In this document: positions 50,004 through 59,684 of the stretch, in pieces
Numbering within the stretch: position 1 is the stretch's first letter
How the letters are laid out: every line of letters begins with the position of its first letter
NCBI RefSeq assembly: GCF_024580525.1
Contig: NZ_JANIKQ010000001.1
Location: forward strand, 186,001-250,000
Reading direction: 5' to 3'
Source: Neisseria dentiae
GTDB lineage: Bacteria; Pseudomonadota; Gammaproteobacteria; Burkholderiales; Neisseriaceae
DNA: 64,000 nucleotides
Program-made: the position numbers and the translations under genes
Notes under the pieces: generated by a model
Seen by the model: only the letters and a program-made list of their open reading frames with translations
The model's database searches: none
Told to the model about the DNA's origin: nothing

Positions 50004-50056
50004 AAACACCCGGGCCGTCTGAAACCTTGCTGCGGTTTCAGACGGCCCGGGTGTTT
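50004..50056 (-). terminator. Extended DUS hairpin, 23-bp perfect stem
   Basis: AAACACCCGGGCCGTCTGAA continues to ACC at 50026, with its perfect complement at 50034-50056 and a seven-base loop. It lies downstream of the hemolysin III-like gene on the minus strand. Unlike other DUS pairs, the match extends well beyond the 12-mer. Confidence 0.75.
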
Positions 50057-50081
50057 TCATTACGCGCCGATATAACGGATG

Positions 50082-50708
50082 TTAAATCACATAAAAATAC
50101 ACGCAAACAAACTGCGCCAAACTGCCGCCGAGCACAAACAAATGCCAGATACCGTGGCCGTGTTTGATTTTTTCGTCGTTCACAAACCAATAAATCCCCG
50201 CACTGTAAAGCAGGCCGCCCAACACCAGCCAAAACAGCCCTTCCGGCGGCAGGCTTTTGGCCAGCGGGTAAATCGCCACCAGCACCAGCCAGCCCATCAG
50301 CACATACAGTATCATCGAAAGCAGCCGCTTTTCGCTTTTGCGGCCTATGGTCAGCTCTTGGGCGATGCCGAACACGGCCAACCCCCACGATACGCCGAAC
50401 AGCGACCAGCCCCATGCGCCGTGCAGCGACACCAGCGTAAACGGCGTATAACTGCCTGCAATCAAAAGATAAATGGCGCAATGGTCCACTTTTTGCAGCA
50501 CCGCTTTCACTTTGGGCTGCGGCACGCTGTGGTAAATGGTGGAACCGGCATACAGCACAATCAGGCAGGTGCCGTAAGCAGCCGCGCTGACGATTTTATA
50601 CACGTCAAGCGTGCCTGCTGCCTTAACCAAAAGCAGCACCAGCCCGGCCACGGCCAGCACCGCGCCGGCCAGATGGCTGTATGCGTTAAATCTTTCGCCT
50701 GCGTACAT
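50082..50708 (-). CDS. Hemolysin III / TrhA (PAQR) family membrane protein
   Basis: A 208-residue protein with seven membrane segments starting MYAGERFNAYSHLAGAVLAV. The conserved GERFNAYSHL, STIYHS near 70, DHCAIYLLIAGSYTPF and C-terminal KHGHGIWHLFVLGGSLAQF are typical of the YqfA/TrhA (PAQR-like) family with His metal ligands. It affects membrane energetics or fluidity in relatives; it is not a proven haemolysin. The ATG at 50708 matches the family start, although its ribosome site is weak. Confidence 0.85.
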   Translation of the reverse strand: MYAGERFNAYSHLAGAVLAVAGLVLLLVKAAGTLDVYKIVSAAAYGTCLIVLYAGSTIYHSVPQPKVKAVLQKVDHCAIYLLIAGSYTPFTLVSLHGAWGWSLFGVSWGLAVFGIAQELTIGRKSEKRLLSMILYVLMGWLVLVAIYPLAKSLPPEGLFWLVLGGLLYSAGIYWFVNDEKIKHGHGIWHLFVLGGSLAQFVCVYFYVI

Positions 50709-50808
50709 CGTAATAATTCTTATTTGAAAGATCTGCCAGTTTACTGCATTCTGCGCCAAGCGTGCAGCCGGCTATGATTAAATCGGGTTAAAGGCTTGAT
50801 AAAAAAAC

Positions 50809-50838
50809 CAGGCCGTCTGAAAATGTTCAGACGGCCTG
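50809..50838 (-). terminator. Inverted-DUS terminator of mscL
   Basis: CAGGCCGTCTGA, six bases, TCAGACGGCCTG, 20 bp after the mscL stop. Confidence 0.7.
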
Positions 50839-50857
50839 AATATCGTTTAAGCAAATA

Positions 50858-51298
50858 TTATTTTTTGCTCAGAGAGTCGCGGATTTCGCGCAACAGCAAC
50901 ACTTCTTCAGAAGGCTCGGCCGGTGCTTCTTCGGCAGCCGGGGCTTCGCGTTTCAGTTTGTTGATCATTTTGATTACCACGAAAATGGCAGCAGCGATAA
51001 TCAGGAAGCTGATAATGGTGTTGATAAACAGACCGATGTTCAGAGTAACCGCACCGGCGGCTTGCGCGGCAGCCAAAGTAGAGTAGCCGGCTTCGGGGGC
51101 GTTGGCGCCGTCTTTCAGGGTGATGAACAGATTCGAGAAATCCACGCCGCCGATCAGAATACCGATGGGGGGCATAATCACATCGTCAACCAAAGATTTT
51201 ACGATGCCGCTGAACGCCGTACCGATAACCATACCGACCGCGAGGTCGATAACGTTACCGCGCATAATAAACTCTTTAAATTCTTTTGCCAAAGACAT
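50858..51298 (-). CDS. mscL: Large-conductance mechanosensitive channel
   Basis: A 146-residue protein starting [22 protein letters not shown]1 with [20 protein letters not shown], the periplasmic loop, TM2 ([20 protein letters not shown]) and the charged C-terminal helix (LLREIRDSL) are all present. It opens under membrane tension to release solutes after hypo-osmotic shock. AAGGAAG lies before the ATG. Monocistronic. Confidence 0.96.
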   Translation of the reverse strand: MSLAKEFKEFIMRGNVIDLAVGMVIGTAFSGIVKSLVDDVIMPPIGILIGGVDFSNLFITLKDGANAPEAGYSTLAAAQAAGAVTLNIGLFINTIISFLIIAAAIFVVIKMINKLKREAPAAEEAPAEPSEEVLLLREIRDSLSKK

Positions 51299-51515
51299 AA
51301 TACTTCCTTTCTAAAAACTCAAAAAATGTGTGAAGTGTTAAAAAAATCGTGTTTCAAAAAACAAGACCGCGCATGGTACTGGATTTATTGTAATGGTATG
51401 TATAACATAGTTAAATTTTGTATTTTAGATACAAAACAGCAATTTTAGTTCCCGCTCGGGTGTAAAAAATACCGTTTAACAATAAGTGTAACTTTTTTAC
51501 CGCAGTTAACTTGCA

Positions 51516-52007
51516 TTAAAGCGAGCGGCTTTTCAGCCAGCTTCCCCACACCAGCAGCAACACAAAACCGAAATACAATACGCTCCACACCGGCAGCGGC
51601 ACGCCGAAGAAATAATCGGGCACGGCGCAGTCGCCGAAACCTCGGATAACCGGCTCGTATAAATCGAACAGCGGCCAATCGCGCAGGCGGAACGTCCACG
51701 GTGCGCCGCAGGCCGGGGCAGTACCCGGCGGCAGGCTTTGGATATACATTTGATACACCGCCACGCCCGCGCCATACACGGCCGGCACGCTCACCAACAG
51801 CGCGCCGAACATACGCCCCGCCCTGCTCTTCTGCCTGCACAACGCAGCCGGCAGCGCCGTTATGCCGACGGCCAACACCGATAAACGCTGCAAAATACAC
51901 AACACACAGGGGTTCAGCCCCATAACGTATTGCGAATAAAACGAACCTATGGCTGTGCAGACCGAAAGCAGCACCACCGCCCATAAGGTTTTGCGGAAAA
52001 GATTCAT
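51516..52007 (-). CDS. dsbB: Disulfide bond formation protein DsbB
   Basis: A 163-residue protein with four membrane segments starting MNLFRKTLWAVVLLSVCTAI. The first redox pair is CVLC (NPCVLCILQRL, about residues 34-37). The second pair is in the periplasmic loop (APACGAPWTF and GDCAVPDYFFG). It reoxidises DsbA with ubiquinone at the inner membrane. Monocistronic. No terminator is obvious before 51480. Confidence 0.92.
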   Translation of the reverse strand: MNLFRKTLWAVVLLSVCTAIGSFYSQYVMGLNPCVLCILQRLSVLAVGITALPAALCRQKSRAGRMFGALLVSVPAVYGAGVAVYQMYIQSLPPGTAPACGAPWTFRLRDWPLFDLYEPVIRGFGDCAVPDYFFGVPLPVWSVLYFGFVLLLVWGSWLKSRSL

Positions 52008-52128
52008 AAATGGCTCCGTATCGGGCAGGCCCGATTGCGATAGGTTTCAAGAGAAAGCACCGCCTGCCGGCGGGCGCGGTACGCTTTCAGACGGCCTGCC
52101 CGATACCGCCCGCGCGGCTGCCGCCGTT

Positions 52129-53010
52129 TTATTGCACCGCCGCCCAATCGTCGCGCGCCTGCTTGGCCTCTTCGAAATAACGGTAAAGTGCGGCGGCGTC
52201 GCCCGCTTCGAGCATGGTTTTCAAGGCGGTAAGCTGCTGCTGCTGACCGTCGAGCAATGCGAGCAGACTGTGTTTGTTGGCCATACAGATGTCGGCCCAG
52301 ATGGCGGGATGGCTAGATGCGATGCGGGTGAAGTCCCTAAAGCCCGAAGCGGCGAAATCGAAATAAACGCCGCCGTCGGGATGGGTGGCGATTTGGTGCA
52401 CATAAGCATAGGCCAAGAGGTGCGGCAGGTGCGACACGGCGGCGAAAACGGCATCGTGCTCGCGCGCGCTCATGCGGAAGGTTTGCGCCCCCACCGCCTG
52501 CCATAGCGATTCCACCAGGCGGAGGCCGTCTGAATCTTCTGCACCGTGCGGGCAGATAATCAGTTTTTTGTTTTGAAACAGCCCGAACTGCGCCGCCAAT
52601 GCGCCGCTGCGGTCGGAACCGGCAATCGGGTGGGCGGCGATGCAGCGCGGCAGCTGTTGCGGCAGATATTGCCTGAACGCGTCGATTGCCGACTGTTTGG
52701 TGCTGCCCACGTCGGTTATCACGGTATGGCCGTCAAGCAACGGCGCCAGTTCCGCGCACACGGCCGGCAAAGTGGCGACGGGCGTGGCCACCACCACCAA
52801 ATCCGCCCCGCCGACGGCTTCGGCGCAAATATGATCAAACGCGCGGTCGATTACTTTGCGCTCCAACGCGCGGTCGAGATTGCTGCGGTTAAGGTCGATG
52901 CCCGTTACTGTGCCCGCCAACCCTTTGTGTTTCAAATCGAGCACAAACGAGCCGCCTATCAGGCCGACGCCGATAAGGGTGATGTTTTTGGGGGCGGAAT
53001 GTGCAGTCAT
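52129..53010 (-). CDS. tyrA: Prephenate dehydrogenase
   Basis: A 293-residue protein starting MTAHSAPKNITLIGVGLIGG. Rossmann motif GVGLIGGSF, VVVATPV, ITDVGSTK and the substrate motif AHPIAGSDRSGALAAQ, then HDAVFAAVSHLPHLLAYAYV. It makes 4-hydroxyphenylpyruvate for tyrosine. It is a stand-alone TyrA without the chorismate mutase domain of enteric enzymes. The frame opens 13 codons upstream, but the ATG at 53010 fits the family. Confidence 0.92.
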   Translation of the reverse strand: MTAHSAPKNITLIGVGLIGGSFVLDLKHKGLAGTVTGIDLNRSNLDRALERKVIDRAFDHICAEAVGGADLVVVATPVATLPAVCAELAPLLDGHTVITDVGSTKQSAIDAFRQYLPQQLPRCIAAHPIAGSDRSGALAAQFGLFQNKKLIICPHGAEDSDGLRLVESLWQAVGAQTFRMSAREHDAVFAAVSHLPHLLAYAYVHQIATHPDGGVYFDFAASGFRDFTRIASSHPAIWADICMANKHSLLALLDGQQQQLTALKTMLEAGDAAALYRYFEEAKQARDDWAAVQ

Positions 53011-53211
53011 AACCGTGAATATTGCCGTCGGGTGCGGGTTGAAAGGCATCAGTTTACCCGATTGGGTGCGGGGGATAAAACCGTCTTGCCAAGCTGTCGG
53101 CCCGGCAGCCTGCCGTTTTTATGGTCAAAATCATGTTTGCGGCCGCAGCAGGCCGTCTGAAATATTTTCTGCCGTGCTTAACACAGCATGTTTTTCAGAC
53201 GGCCCCGTATT

Positions 53212-54000
53212 TTATTGATTGGATTCAATCGTTTTCTGCAACTGCGGCAGCGGGCTGTAGCCACTTTGCGTGCGCCCGTTGGGGAACACCAGCGCCGGCG
53301 TGCCGTGGAAGCCCAACTGCTCGCCCAGCGAAGTGGTTTCTGCCACCGGATTTTCGCAGTCCACAACCTGCGGCGGCATTTTGCCTTCGCGCATCCAAGC
53401 CGTCCATGCGGCGGTGCGGTCTTTCTGACACCAAATCTGTTCGGCCTTGCGGGCGGCATCGGGGTGCAGGCTGGCAATCGGCATCATAAAGTTATAAATG
53501 GTGATGTCGGTCATCTTGGCGAACTCGTGTTCCAAACGTTTGCAGAACGGGCAGTCGGGGTCGGAAAACACCGCCACCTTGAGTTTGCCGTTGCCGCGCA
53601 CTTCTTTAATGGCTTTATCGAGCGGCAGCGAATCGAATTCGACGGTGCTCAACTCGGCCATGCGCTCTTCGGTCAGATCGACGCGCTTGTTGATGTCGAG
53701 CAGGTTGCCCTGCAAAATATAGTCGGCTTTGGCATCGGTGTAGATAATTTGGTTGCCCGACACCACCACTTCGTAAATACCGCCGATAGGCGTGGGGCGC
53801 ACGCTTTGCACGCTCAATTTCTGCTCGGCATAGGTTTTTTCCAGCTTGGCCTTAATGGCTGCTTCGGCGCCTGTTTTGGCTTCGGCCTGCGCCTTTTGCG
53901 GCTCCGTGCCTGCCTGGCCGTTTTTCACCGGCGTTTGACCGCAAGCGGCCAGCGAAACCAACAGCAAAGCGTGCAGCAGCGGTTGTTTGATGAATTTCAT
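53212..54000 (-). CDS. dsbC: Lipoprotein thiol:disulfide interchange protein DsbC
   Basis: A 262-residue protein starting MKFIKQPLLHALLLVSLAAC. Lipobox LAAC with Cys20, then an Ala/Lys-rich linker, a dimerisation domain (PIGGIYEVVVSGNQIIYTDA) and a thioredoxin-like domain with CPFC in FSDPDCPFCKRLEHEF. GTPALVFPNG holds the cis-proline. It isomerises disulfides in the periplasm. The E. coli protein is soluble; here a lipid anchor is predicted. GAGGAAATAC precedes the ATG. Confidence 0.9.
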   Translation of the reverse strand: MKFIKQPLLHALLLVSLAACGQTPVKNGQAGTEPQKAQAEAKTGAEAAIKAKLEKTYAEQKLSVQSVRPTPIGGIYEVVVSGNQIIYTDAKADYILQGNLLDINKRVDLTEERMAELSTVEFDSLPLDKAIKEVRGNGKLKVAVFSDPDCPFCKRLEHEFAKMTDITIYNFMMPIASLHPDAARKAEQIWCQKDRTAAWTAWMREGKMPPQVVDCENPVAETTSLGEQLGFHGTPALVFPNGRTQSGYSPLPQLQKTIESNQ

Positions 54001-54054
54001 GTATTTCCTCGTATCATTTATGTGCGGGGTTGTCGACCCGCCTGAAAAGCTCTC

Positions 54055-54083
54055 AAGGCCGTCTGAAACGTTCAGACGGCCTT
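54055..54083. terminator. Inverted-DUS pair
   Basis: AAGGCCGTCTGAA, three bases, TTCAGACGGCCTT, located upstream of dsbC and before the divergent exonuclease gene. It may act as uptake sequence rather than terminator here. Confidence 0.5.
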
Positions 54084-54225
54084 TTAAACACACGCATTTT
54101 ACCAAACTCTGCGTTTCTTTCCGTTAAAACATGAATTTCCGCCCCGAAAATGATATTTTCACACCACACTTGGCGCACACGCCGCTTCATGCCACAATGC
54201 TGCAACCTTATACGGAGCCTCGGCC

Positions 54226-55020
54226 ATGACCCCGATTCTAGCCTTCGATATCGAAACCGTGCCCGATGTGAAGGGCATACGCACCCTTTATGAACTGCCC
54301 GACAGCGTAAGCGATGCCGATGCGGTCGTTTTCGCCCAACAAAAACGCCGCGCCCAAACCGGCAGCGACTTCATGCAGCACCACCTGCACCGGGTGGTGG
54401 CGATTTCCTGCTGTATGCGTTGGGGGCAGGATAAAATCCATGTCGGCACCATAGGCGAAACCAGCGACGACGAAGAAACCATGATCGCCAAGTTTTTCGA
54501 TCTGGTCGAAACCCACACGCCGCAGCTGGTGAGCTGGAACGGCGGCGGCTTCGACCTGCCCGTTTTGCACTACCGCGCCCTGATACACGGCATCCCCGCC
54601 GCCCGCTATTGGGACATGGGCGAAGGCGATTTCGGCGACAGCCGCGACTTCAAATGGAACAACTACATCAGCCGCTACCACAGCCGCCATTGCGACCTGA
54701 TGGATCTGCTCGCCCTCTACCAACCGCGCGCCAGTGTGCCGCTCGACGACATGGCCAAACTGTGCGGCTTTCCCGGCAAACTCGGCATGGACGGCAGCAA
54801 AGTGTGGGAAGCCTACCATGCAGGCCGTCTGAAAGACATCCGCGACTATTGCGAAACCGATGCTGCCAACACTTATTTAATGTATCTGCGCTTCCGCATG
54901 ATGAGCGGCGCACTCGATGCCGACGAATACGAGCTGGAAATCAAACGCATGAAAGGCTACTTGAAAACGCTGGCCGAAGAAAAAGCCCATTGGGCCGAAT
55001 TCTGCACCGCATGGCGGTAA
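54226..55020 (+). CDS. Predicted 3'-5' exonuclease (PolB-like, DEDDy type)
   Basis: A 264-residue protein starting MTPILAFDIETVPDVKGIRT. DEDDy motifs: ExoI FDIETVPD, ExoII SWNGGGFDLPVLHYRA and ExoIII RDYCETDAANTYLMYLR. HRVVAISCCMR and YISRYHSRHCDLMDLLALYQ agree with the predicted PolB-like exonuclease family. It probably acts on DNA in repair, without a linked polymerase. Promoter region just upstream; monocistronic. Confidence 0.88.
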   Translation: MTPILAFDIETVPDVKGIRTLYELPDSVSDADAVVFAQQKRRAQTGSDFMQHHLHRVVAISCCMRWGQDKIHVGTIGETSDDEETMIAKFFDLVETHTPQLVSWNGGGFDLPVLHYRALIHGIPAARYWDMGEGDFGDSRDFKWNNYISRYHSRHCDLMDLLALYQPRASVPLDDMAKLCGFPGKLGMDGSKVWEAYHAGRLKDIRDYCETDAANTYLMYLRFRMMSGALDADEYELEIKRMKGYLKTLAEEKAHWAEFCTAWR

Positions 55021-55269
55021 TTTTTGGCCGCCGGAGCCTCTGCAAAAAAACAAATTCAAACCTGAAAATGTTTGTATCCCGTCATTTCCGCGCAGCGGAC
55101 TTGCGAAGTTAATAACGACAGCTGGATGTTTCAGACGGCCTAAACAACTTGCAAAGGTCTCAACCCGGCCATACCCGGGCCTTGTCCGAGTATCTTAAAT
55201 TTGTGAAAACCGTTGAAAAATGCCCGGGTCAAACCCGGGCATAACGCAGAAATTTCAAGGTGCCGCCGC
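55021..55269. repeat. Intergenic repeat cluster
   Basis: No gene. Contents: GCGCAGCGGACTTGCGAAG at about 55091, shared with MITE copy 2; an IS-end remnant TTGCAAAGGTCTCA (55149-55162); and two palindromes, ATACCCGGG/CCGAGTAT (55171-55193) and TGCCCGGGT/ACCCGGGCA (55221-55241, perfect). The last is well placed as a terminator of the RDD gene. Confidence 0.55.
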
Positions 55270-55794
55270 TCAATCCCCACCCTTGCGCTTCTCCCGCACA
55301 TCCACCAAACGGGTTCCCGCCAGATAATCGTATAAAAACTGGCGGTCCGGATTCAACAAAGCAAAGCCCCACGGCAGTATCCACCAAACCAGCGCCGCGC
55401 CGAAAGCCGGCCGCGGGGGGATTTGGCCGAAGTGGCGCAAAGCCGAATAAGCCAGCATAGGCACAAAAATAACCAACACACACGCCCACATAAAGCGCAG
55501 GCGCAACTGCCGCAGCGGCGGGCGCGCACCCGACGCGTCGGCCAACCCTATGCCCCACACCCGCATCGGCAGCGTTTGCCCTTTTTTATACCAATTGGCC
55601 TTGAAATAAAACCACCACACCGCCAGCGGAATCAGCGTGGCCGCCAGGCTGGACAAAATATGGGAAACGGTGTTGAGCAGCGTGGCGGCCACACCGGCAA
55701 GCAGCGCGGCCACCGCGCCGACGGCACCCGCAAGCAGCGCTTCATACAGCAGCGCAATCAGGCGGCGTTTTAGGGAAACGGCAGGCAGGGTCAT
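55270..55794 (-). CDS. RDD family membrane protein
   Basis: A 174-residue protein starting MTLPAVSLKRRLIALLYEAL. The RDD motif appears as RRLIALLYEALL. Membrane segments lie at about 10-32, 37-60 and 100-135, and the conserved KKGQTLPMRVWGIGLADASG is present. RDD proteins are small inner membrane proteins of mostly unknown transport-related role. The frame is open upstream through a DUS, but that part is not coding. Confidence 0.83.
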   Translation of the reverse strand: MTLPAVSLKRRLIALLYEALLAGAVGAVAALLAGVAATLLNTVSHILSSLAATLIPLAVWWFYFKANWYKKGQTLPMRVWGIGLADASGARPPLRQLRLRFMWACVLVIFVPMLAYSALRHFGQIPPRPAFGAALVWWILPWGFALLNPDRQFLYDYLAGTRLVDVREKRKGGD

Positions 55795-55938
55795 AAAATA
55801 AAAAGCGGCACGATAATCAAGGCGGCTATTATAGCGGATAACGGCACAGCGTATAGCGGCGCGGCGGCAGGCCGTCTGAAACATTTTGTTCGGACGGCCT
55901 CATCCATTAAAATACACGCTTTTTACGCGCCCGAAACC

Positions 55939-57849
55939 ATGAATATCCTGCAAGCAGAAAACCTCTCGTTCGCCGTCGGCCATGTCGCCCTGCTCGACAA
56001 AGCCTCGTTCCAGCTTAACAGCGGCGAAAAAGTCGGCCTGATCGGCCGCAACGGCGCGGGCAAATCATCACTGCTGAAAATTCTGGCGGGCGTGCAAAAA
56101 GCCGACGACGGCCAGCTGATTCTGCAAAACGGCCTGAAAACCGTGTATGTGCCGCAAGAATCGTTTTTCAATCCCGAAGAGAGCGTGTTCGATGTGGTGG
56201 CCGAAGGTTTGGGCGGCCTGCGCGACATCCTGCGCCGCTACCACCGCATCAGCCGCGAGCTGGAAAACGGCACCGACGATGCTTTGTTGAAAGCGCTGCA
56301 CGACGTGCAAACCGAATTGGAAGCGCAAAACGGCTGGCAGTTCGACGCCGCCATCAAGCAGGCCGTCAGCGAACTGGGCCTGCCTGAAAACGAATTGATC
56401 GGCAACCTTTCCGGCGGCCAGAAAAAACGCGTGGCGCTGGCGCAGGCGTGGGTGCAGAAGCCCGATATCCTGCTGCTCGACGAACCCACCAACCACCTCG
56501 ACATCGACGCCATCATCTGGCTGGAAAACCTGCTCAAAGCCTTTGAAGGCAGCATCGTGGTCATCACCCACGACCGCCGCTTTCTCGACAACATCGCCGG
56601 CAGCATCGTCGAACTCGACCGCGGCACGCTGCGCTCCTACCCCGGCAGTTTTTCCAAATACAGCGAGAAAAAAGCGCAGGAGTTGGCCGTTGAAGCCGAA
56701 CACAACCGCCTGTTCGACAAATTCCACGCCCAAGAAGAAGCCTGGATACGCAAAGGCATCGAAGCGCGCCGCACCCGCAACGAAGGCCGCGTGCGCCGTT
56801 TGGAAGAATTGCGCCGCCAACGCGCCGAGCGCCGCAACGTGCAGGGGCAGGTGAATTTCAAGCTCGACAGCGGCGAGAAAAGCGGCAAAATCATCGCCGA
56901 GCTGGAACACGCTTCGTTCCAATACGGCGACAAAGTCATCATCGATAAATTCTCCGCCGTTATCCAGCGCGGCGACAAAATCGGCTTAATCGGCCCCAAC
57001 GGCATCGGCAAAACCACATTTTTAAAGCTGATTTTGGGCGAATTGCAGCCCACCTACGGCCGCATCCGCATCGGCAGCAAACAGGAAGTGGCCTATTTCG
57101 ACCAGTTCCGCAGCGCGCTCAACGAAAACGACACCGTGTTCTACACGCTCGGGCAAGGCAACGATTATGTGGAAATCGGCGGCAAGAAAAAGCACGTGAT
57201 GAGCTATCTGGAAGACTTTTTATTCCACCCCGCCCGCGCGCAAAGCCCCGTTTCCTCGCTCTCCGGCGGCGAACGCAACCGCCTGCTGCTGGCCAAGCTG
57301 TTCACCAAGCCCGCCAATATTCTGGTGCTCGACGAACCGACCAACGATTTGGACATCGACACGCAAGAGCTGCTCGAAGAACTGTTGCGCGATTATCAGG
57401 GAACGGTGTTTCTGGTCAGCCACGACCGGATGTTTTTGGATAACGTGATTACGCAAAGCATTGTGTTTGAAGGCGAAGGCCGTCTGAAAGAATACATCGG
57501 CGGCTATGAAGACTATCTCGATGCCAAAAAACGCGAACAGGCTTTTCAGACGGCCTCAGCGCCCAAAACCGACAAACCTTCCGAAAGCGAAAAAACCGAG
57601 CGCAAAGCCAACCGCACGGTCAAACTTTCCTACAAAGAACAGCGCGAACTCGACGCCCTGCCCGAAGAAATTACCGCCCTGGAAAACGAACAGGCCGAAC
57701 TCAACACGCAGCTTTCCGACCCCGAAATCTTCAAAGACTACGAAAAAGCCGGCGTCCTGCAAACGCGCGCAGAGGAAATCGAAATGCTGCTGTTGGAAAA
57801 ACTGGAACGCTGGGAAATATTGGAAAACAAGAAAAACGGCGCCGGTTAA
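55939..57849 (+). CDS. uup: ABC-F family ATPase Uup
   Basis: A 636-residue protein starting MNILQAENLSFAVGHVALLD. Two ABC domains: Walker A GRNGAGKSS (about 36-44) with LSGGQKKR and LLLDEPTNHLD, and GPNGIGKTT (about 353) with LSGGERNR and LVLDEPTNDLD. A linker (AHNRLFDKFHAQEEAWIRKG-like) joins them, and a C-terminal coiled coil (PEEITALENEQAELNTQL) fits Uup. It has no membrane domain, binds DNA or ribosomes and limits transposon excision in E. coli. A DUS is encoded near residues 535-540. Confidence 0.92.
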   Translation: MNILQAENLSFAVGHVALLDKASFQLNSGEKVGLIGRNGAGKSSLLKILAGVQKADDGQLILQNGLKTVYVPQESFFNPEESVFDVVAEGLGGLRDILRRYHRISRELENGTDDALLKALHDVQTELEAQNGWQFDAAIKQAVSELGLPENELIGNLSGGQKKRVALAQAWVQKPDILLLDEPTNHLDIDAIIWLENLLKAFEGSIVVITHDRRFLDNIAGSIVELDRGTLRSYPGSFSKYSEKKAQELAVEAEHNRLFDKFHAQEEAWIRKGIEARRTRNEGRVRRLEELRRQRAERRNVQGQVNFKLDSGEKSGKIIAELEHASFQYGDKVIIDKFSAVIQRGDKIGLIGPNGIGKTTFLKLILGELQPTYGRIRIGSKQEVAYFDQFRSALNENDTVFYTLGQGNDYVEIGGKKKHVMSYLEDFLFHPARAQSPVSSLSGGERNRLLLAKLFTKPANILVLDEPTNDLDIDTQELLEELLRDYQGTVFLVSHDRMFLDNVITQSIVFEGEGRLKEYIGGYEDYLDAKKREQAFQTASAPKTDKPSESEKTERKANRTVKLSYKEQRELDALPEEITALENEQAELNTQLSDPEIFKDYEKAGVLQTRAEEIEMLLLEKLERWEILENKKNGAG

Positions 57850-57960
57850 ACCGGCCGCAGTTTCAGACGGCCGTCTGAAAGACATTATTGCCCGCAAGTG
57901 CAAAGTATTATTCAGAATATTGCCAGCGCAGCACAAACCCCGTATAATCCCGTTTCCCTT

Positions 57961-58051
57961 AGAGAGGTGGATGAGTGGTTGAAGTCGCACGCCTGGAAAG
58001 CGTGTATACGTGAATAGCGTATCGAGGGTTCGAATCCCTTCCTCTCTGCCA
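57961..58051 (+). tRNA. tRNA-Ser (anticodon GGA)
   Basis: 91 nt with encoded CCA and a long variable arm. Acceptor AGAGAGG/CCTCTCT, anticodon arm CACGCCTGGAAAGCGTG (GGA), T-arm GAGGGTTCGAATCCCTT. It decodes TCC/TCT. Confidence 0.95.
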
Positions 58052-58057
58052 GATACC

Positions 58058-58084
58058 AAACCCGAGCTGTTGAAGCTCGGGTTT
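58058..58084 (+). terminator. Terminator of tRNA-Ser
   Basis: AAACCCGAGCT, five bases, AGCTCGGGTTT followed by CTTTAT: an 11-bp perfect stem seven bases after the tRNA. Confidence 0.85.
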
Positions 58085-58092
58085 CTTTATTT

Positions 58093-58147
58093 CAGGCCGT
58101 CTGAAAAAGTGGGGCGGAAATTGACGCTTCGCTTTTCAGACGGCCTT
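58093..58147 (-). terminator. Inverted-DUS pair after the aldehyde dehydrogenase gene
   Basis: CAGGCCGTCTGAAAA and TTTTCAGACGGCCT with about 25 bases between, just downstream of the convergent minus-strand gene. Confidence 0.55.
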
Positions 58148-58163
58148 TATCCAAACGGGTTTA

Positions 58164-59684
58164 TCAGAAGAAGCCCAATGCTTTGGGTGAGTAGCTCACC
58201 AACAGGCACTTGGTTTGCTGGTAGTGCTCAAGCATCATTTTGTGGTTTTCACGGCCGATGCCCGAGCGTTTGTAGCCGCCGAAAGCGGCGTGTGCGGGAT
58301 AGAGGTGATAGCAGTTGGTCCACACGCGGCCTGCCTGAATACCGCGTCCCATGCGGTAACAGGTATTGGCATTGCGGCTCCACACACCGGCACCGAGGCC
58401 GAACATGGTGTCGTTGGCGATGGCGAGCGCTTCTTCGGCGTCTTTGAAGGTGGTTACCGCCAACACCGGGCCGAAGATTTCTTCGCGGAAAATCTGCATG
58501 CCGTTATTGCCTTGGAACACAGTGGGTTCGATATAGAAACCGTTGGCACGGTCGCCGTCTTCATGGCGGATGCCGCCGCCGGTCAGCACTTTGGCACCCT
58601 CCTGCTTGCCGATATCCAGATATTTGGTGATTTTATCGAACTGCTCTTGGCTGGCTTGCGCGCCCACCATGGTTTCGGTGTCGAGCGGGTCGCCCACTTT
58701 AATGGCTTTCACGCGGGCGATGGCGCGTTCCATGAATTTTTCGAAAATGGATTCCTGCACCAACACGCGCGAAGGACAGGTGCAGACTTCTCCTTGGTTC
58801 AAGGCAAACATGGCGAAGCCTTCGAGGCATTTATCGAAGAAATCGTCGTCTTTATCCATCACGTCTTCAAAGAAGATGCTCGGGCTTTTACCGCCCAATT
58901 CGAGGGTAACGGGAATAATGTTTTCGGCAGCGTAACCCATAATCAGGCGGCCGGTGCCGGTTTCGCCGGTGAAGGCCACTTTGGCGATACGCGGGTTTTG
59001 CGCCAGCGGTTTGCCGCACTCCACGCCGAAGCCGTTAACGATATTCAGCACGCCCGCGGGCAGCAAATCTTCAATGATTTCCAACAGATAGAGAATGGAA
59101 ACGGGGGTTTGTTCGGCGGGTTTGAGCACGATGCAGTTGCCGGCGGCCAGCGCGGGGGCGATTTTCCAAGCGGCCATCAGGATGGGGAAGTTCCACGGAA
59201 TAATCTGGCCGACCACGCCCAGGGGTTCGTGGAAGTGGTAGGCGATGGTGTCGTGGTCGATTTCGGAAATACCGCCTTCCTGAGCGCGGATCACGCCGGC
59301 GAAATAGCGGAAATGATCCACGGCCAGCGGAATATCGGCGGCCAGCGTTTCACGCACGGGCTTGCCGTTTTCCCAAGTTTCGGCGACGGCGATTTTTTCG
59401 AGGTTGGCTTCGATGCGGTCGGCGATTTTCAACAGCAGGTTGCTGCGCTCGGTTACGCTGGTTTTGCCCCAGGCTTCTTTTGCGGCATGGGCGGCATCCA
59501 GCGCTTTTTCCACGTCGGCCGCCTGCGAGCGGGGCACGCGGGCAAAAGGTTTGCCGTTAACGGGGCTGATGTCGTCGAAATATTCGCCGCCGACGGGGGG
59601 AACCCATTTGCCGCCGATATAGTTTTCGTATTGCGCTTTGAATTGAACGATGCTGCCTTCTGTGTTCGGTGCTGCATATTTCAT
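58164..59684 (-). CDS. NAD-dependent aldehyde dehydrogenase (AldB/ExaC-like)
   Basis: A 506-residue protein starting [20 protein letters not shown]. Motifs: [20 protein letters not shown], catalytic Glu in [13 protein letters not shown] (about 268), catalytic Cys in [13 protein letters not shown] (about 306) and [10 protein letters not shown]. Closest to the acetaldehyde/AldB-ExaC group. It should oxidise short aldehydes to acids. Monocistronic. AGGAGATATCAA precedes the ATG. Confidence 0.92.
   Translation of the reverse strand: MKYAAPNTEGSIVQFKAQYENYIGGKWVPPVGGEYFDDISPVNGKPFARVPRSQAADVEKALDAAHAAKEAWGKTSVTERSNLLLKIADRIEANLEKIAVAETWENGKPVRETLAADIPLAVDHFRYFAGVIRAQEGGISEIDHDTIAYHFHEPLGVVGQIIPWNFPILMAAWKIAPALAAGNCIVLKPAEQTPVSILYLLEIIEDLLPAGVLNIVNGFGVECGKPLAQNPRIAKVAFTGETGTGRLIMGYAAENIIPVTLELGGKSPSIFFEDVMDKDDDFFDKCLEGFAMFALNQGEVCTCPSRVLVQESIFEKFMERAIARVKAIKVGDPLDTETMVGAQASQEQFDKITKYLDIGKQEGAKVLTGGGIRHEDGDRANGFYIEPTVFQGNNGMQIFREEIFGPVLAVTTFKDAEEALAIANDTMFGLGAGVWSRNANTCYRMGRGIQAGRVWTNCYHLYPAHAAFGGYKRSGIGRENHKMMLEHYQQTKCLLVSYSPKALGFF

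Noticed and set aside
50082..50708. True haemolysin
   Set aside because: Hemolysin III is a historical family name; the sequence indicates a TrhA/PAQR membrane protein.
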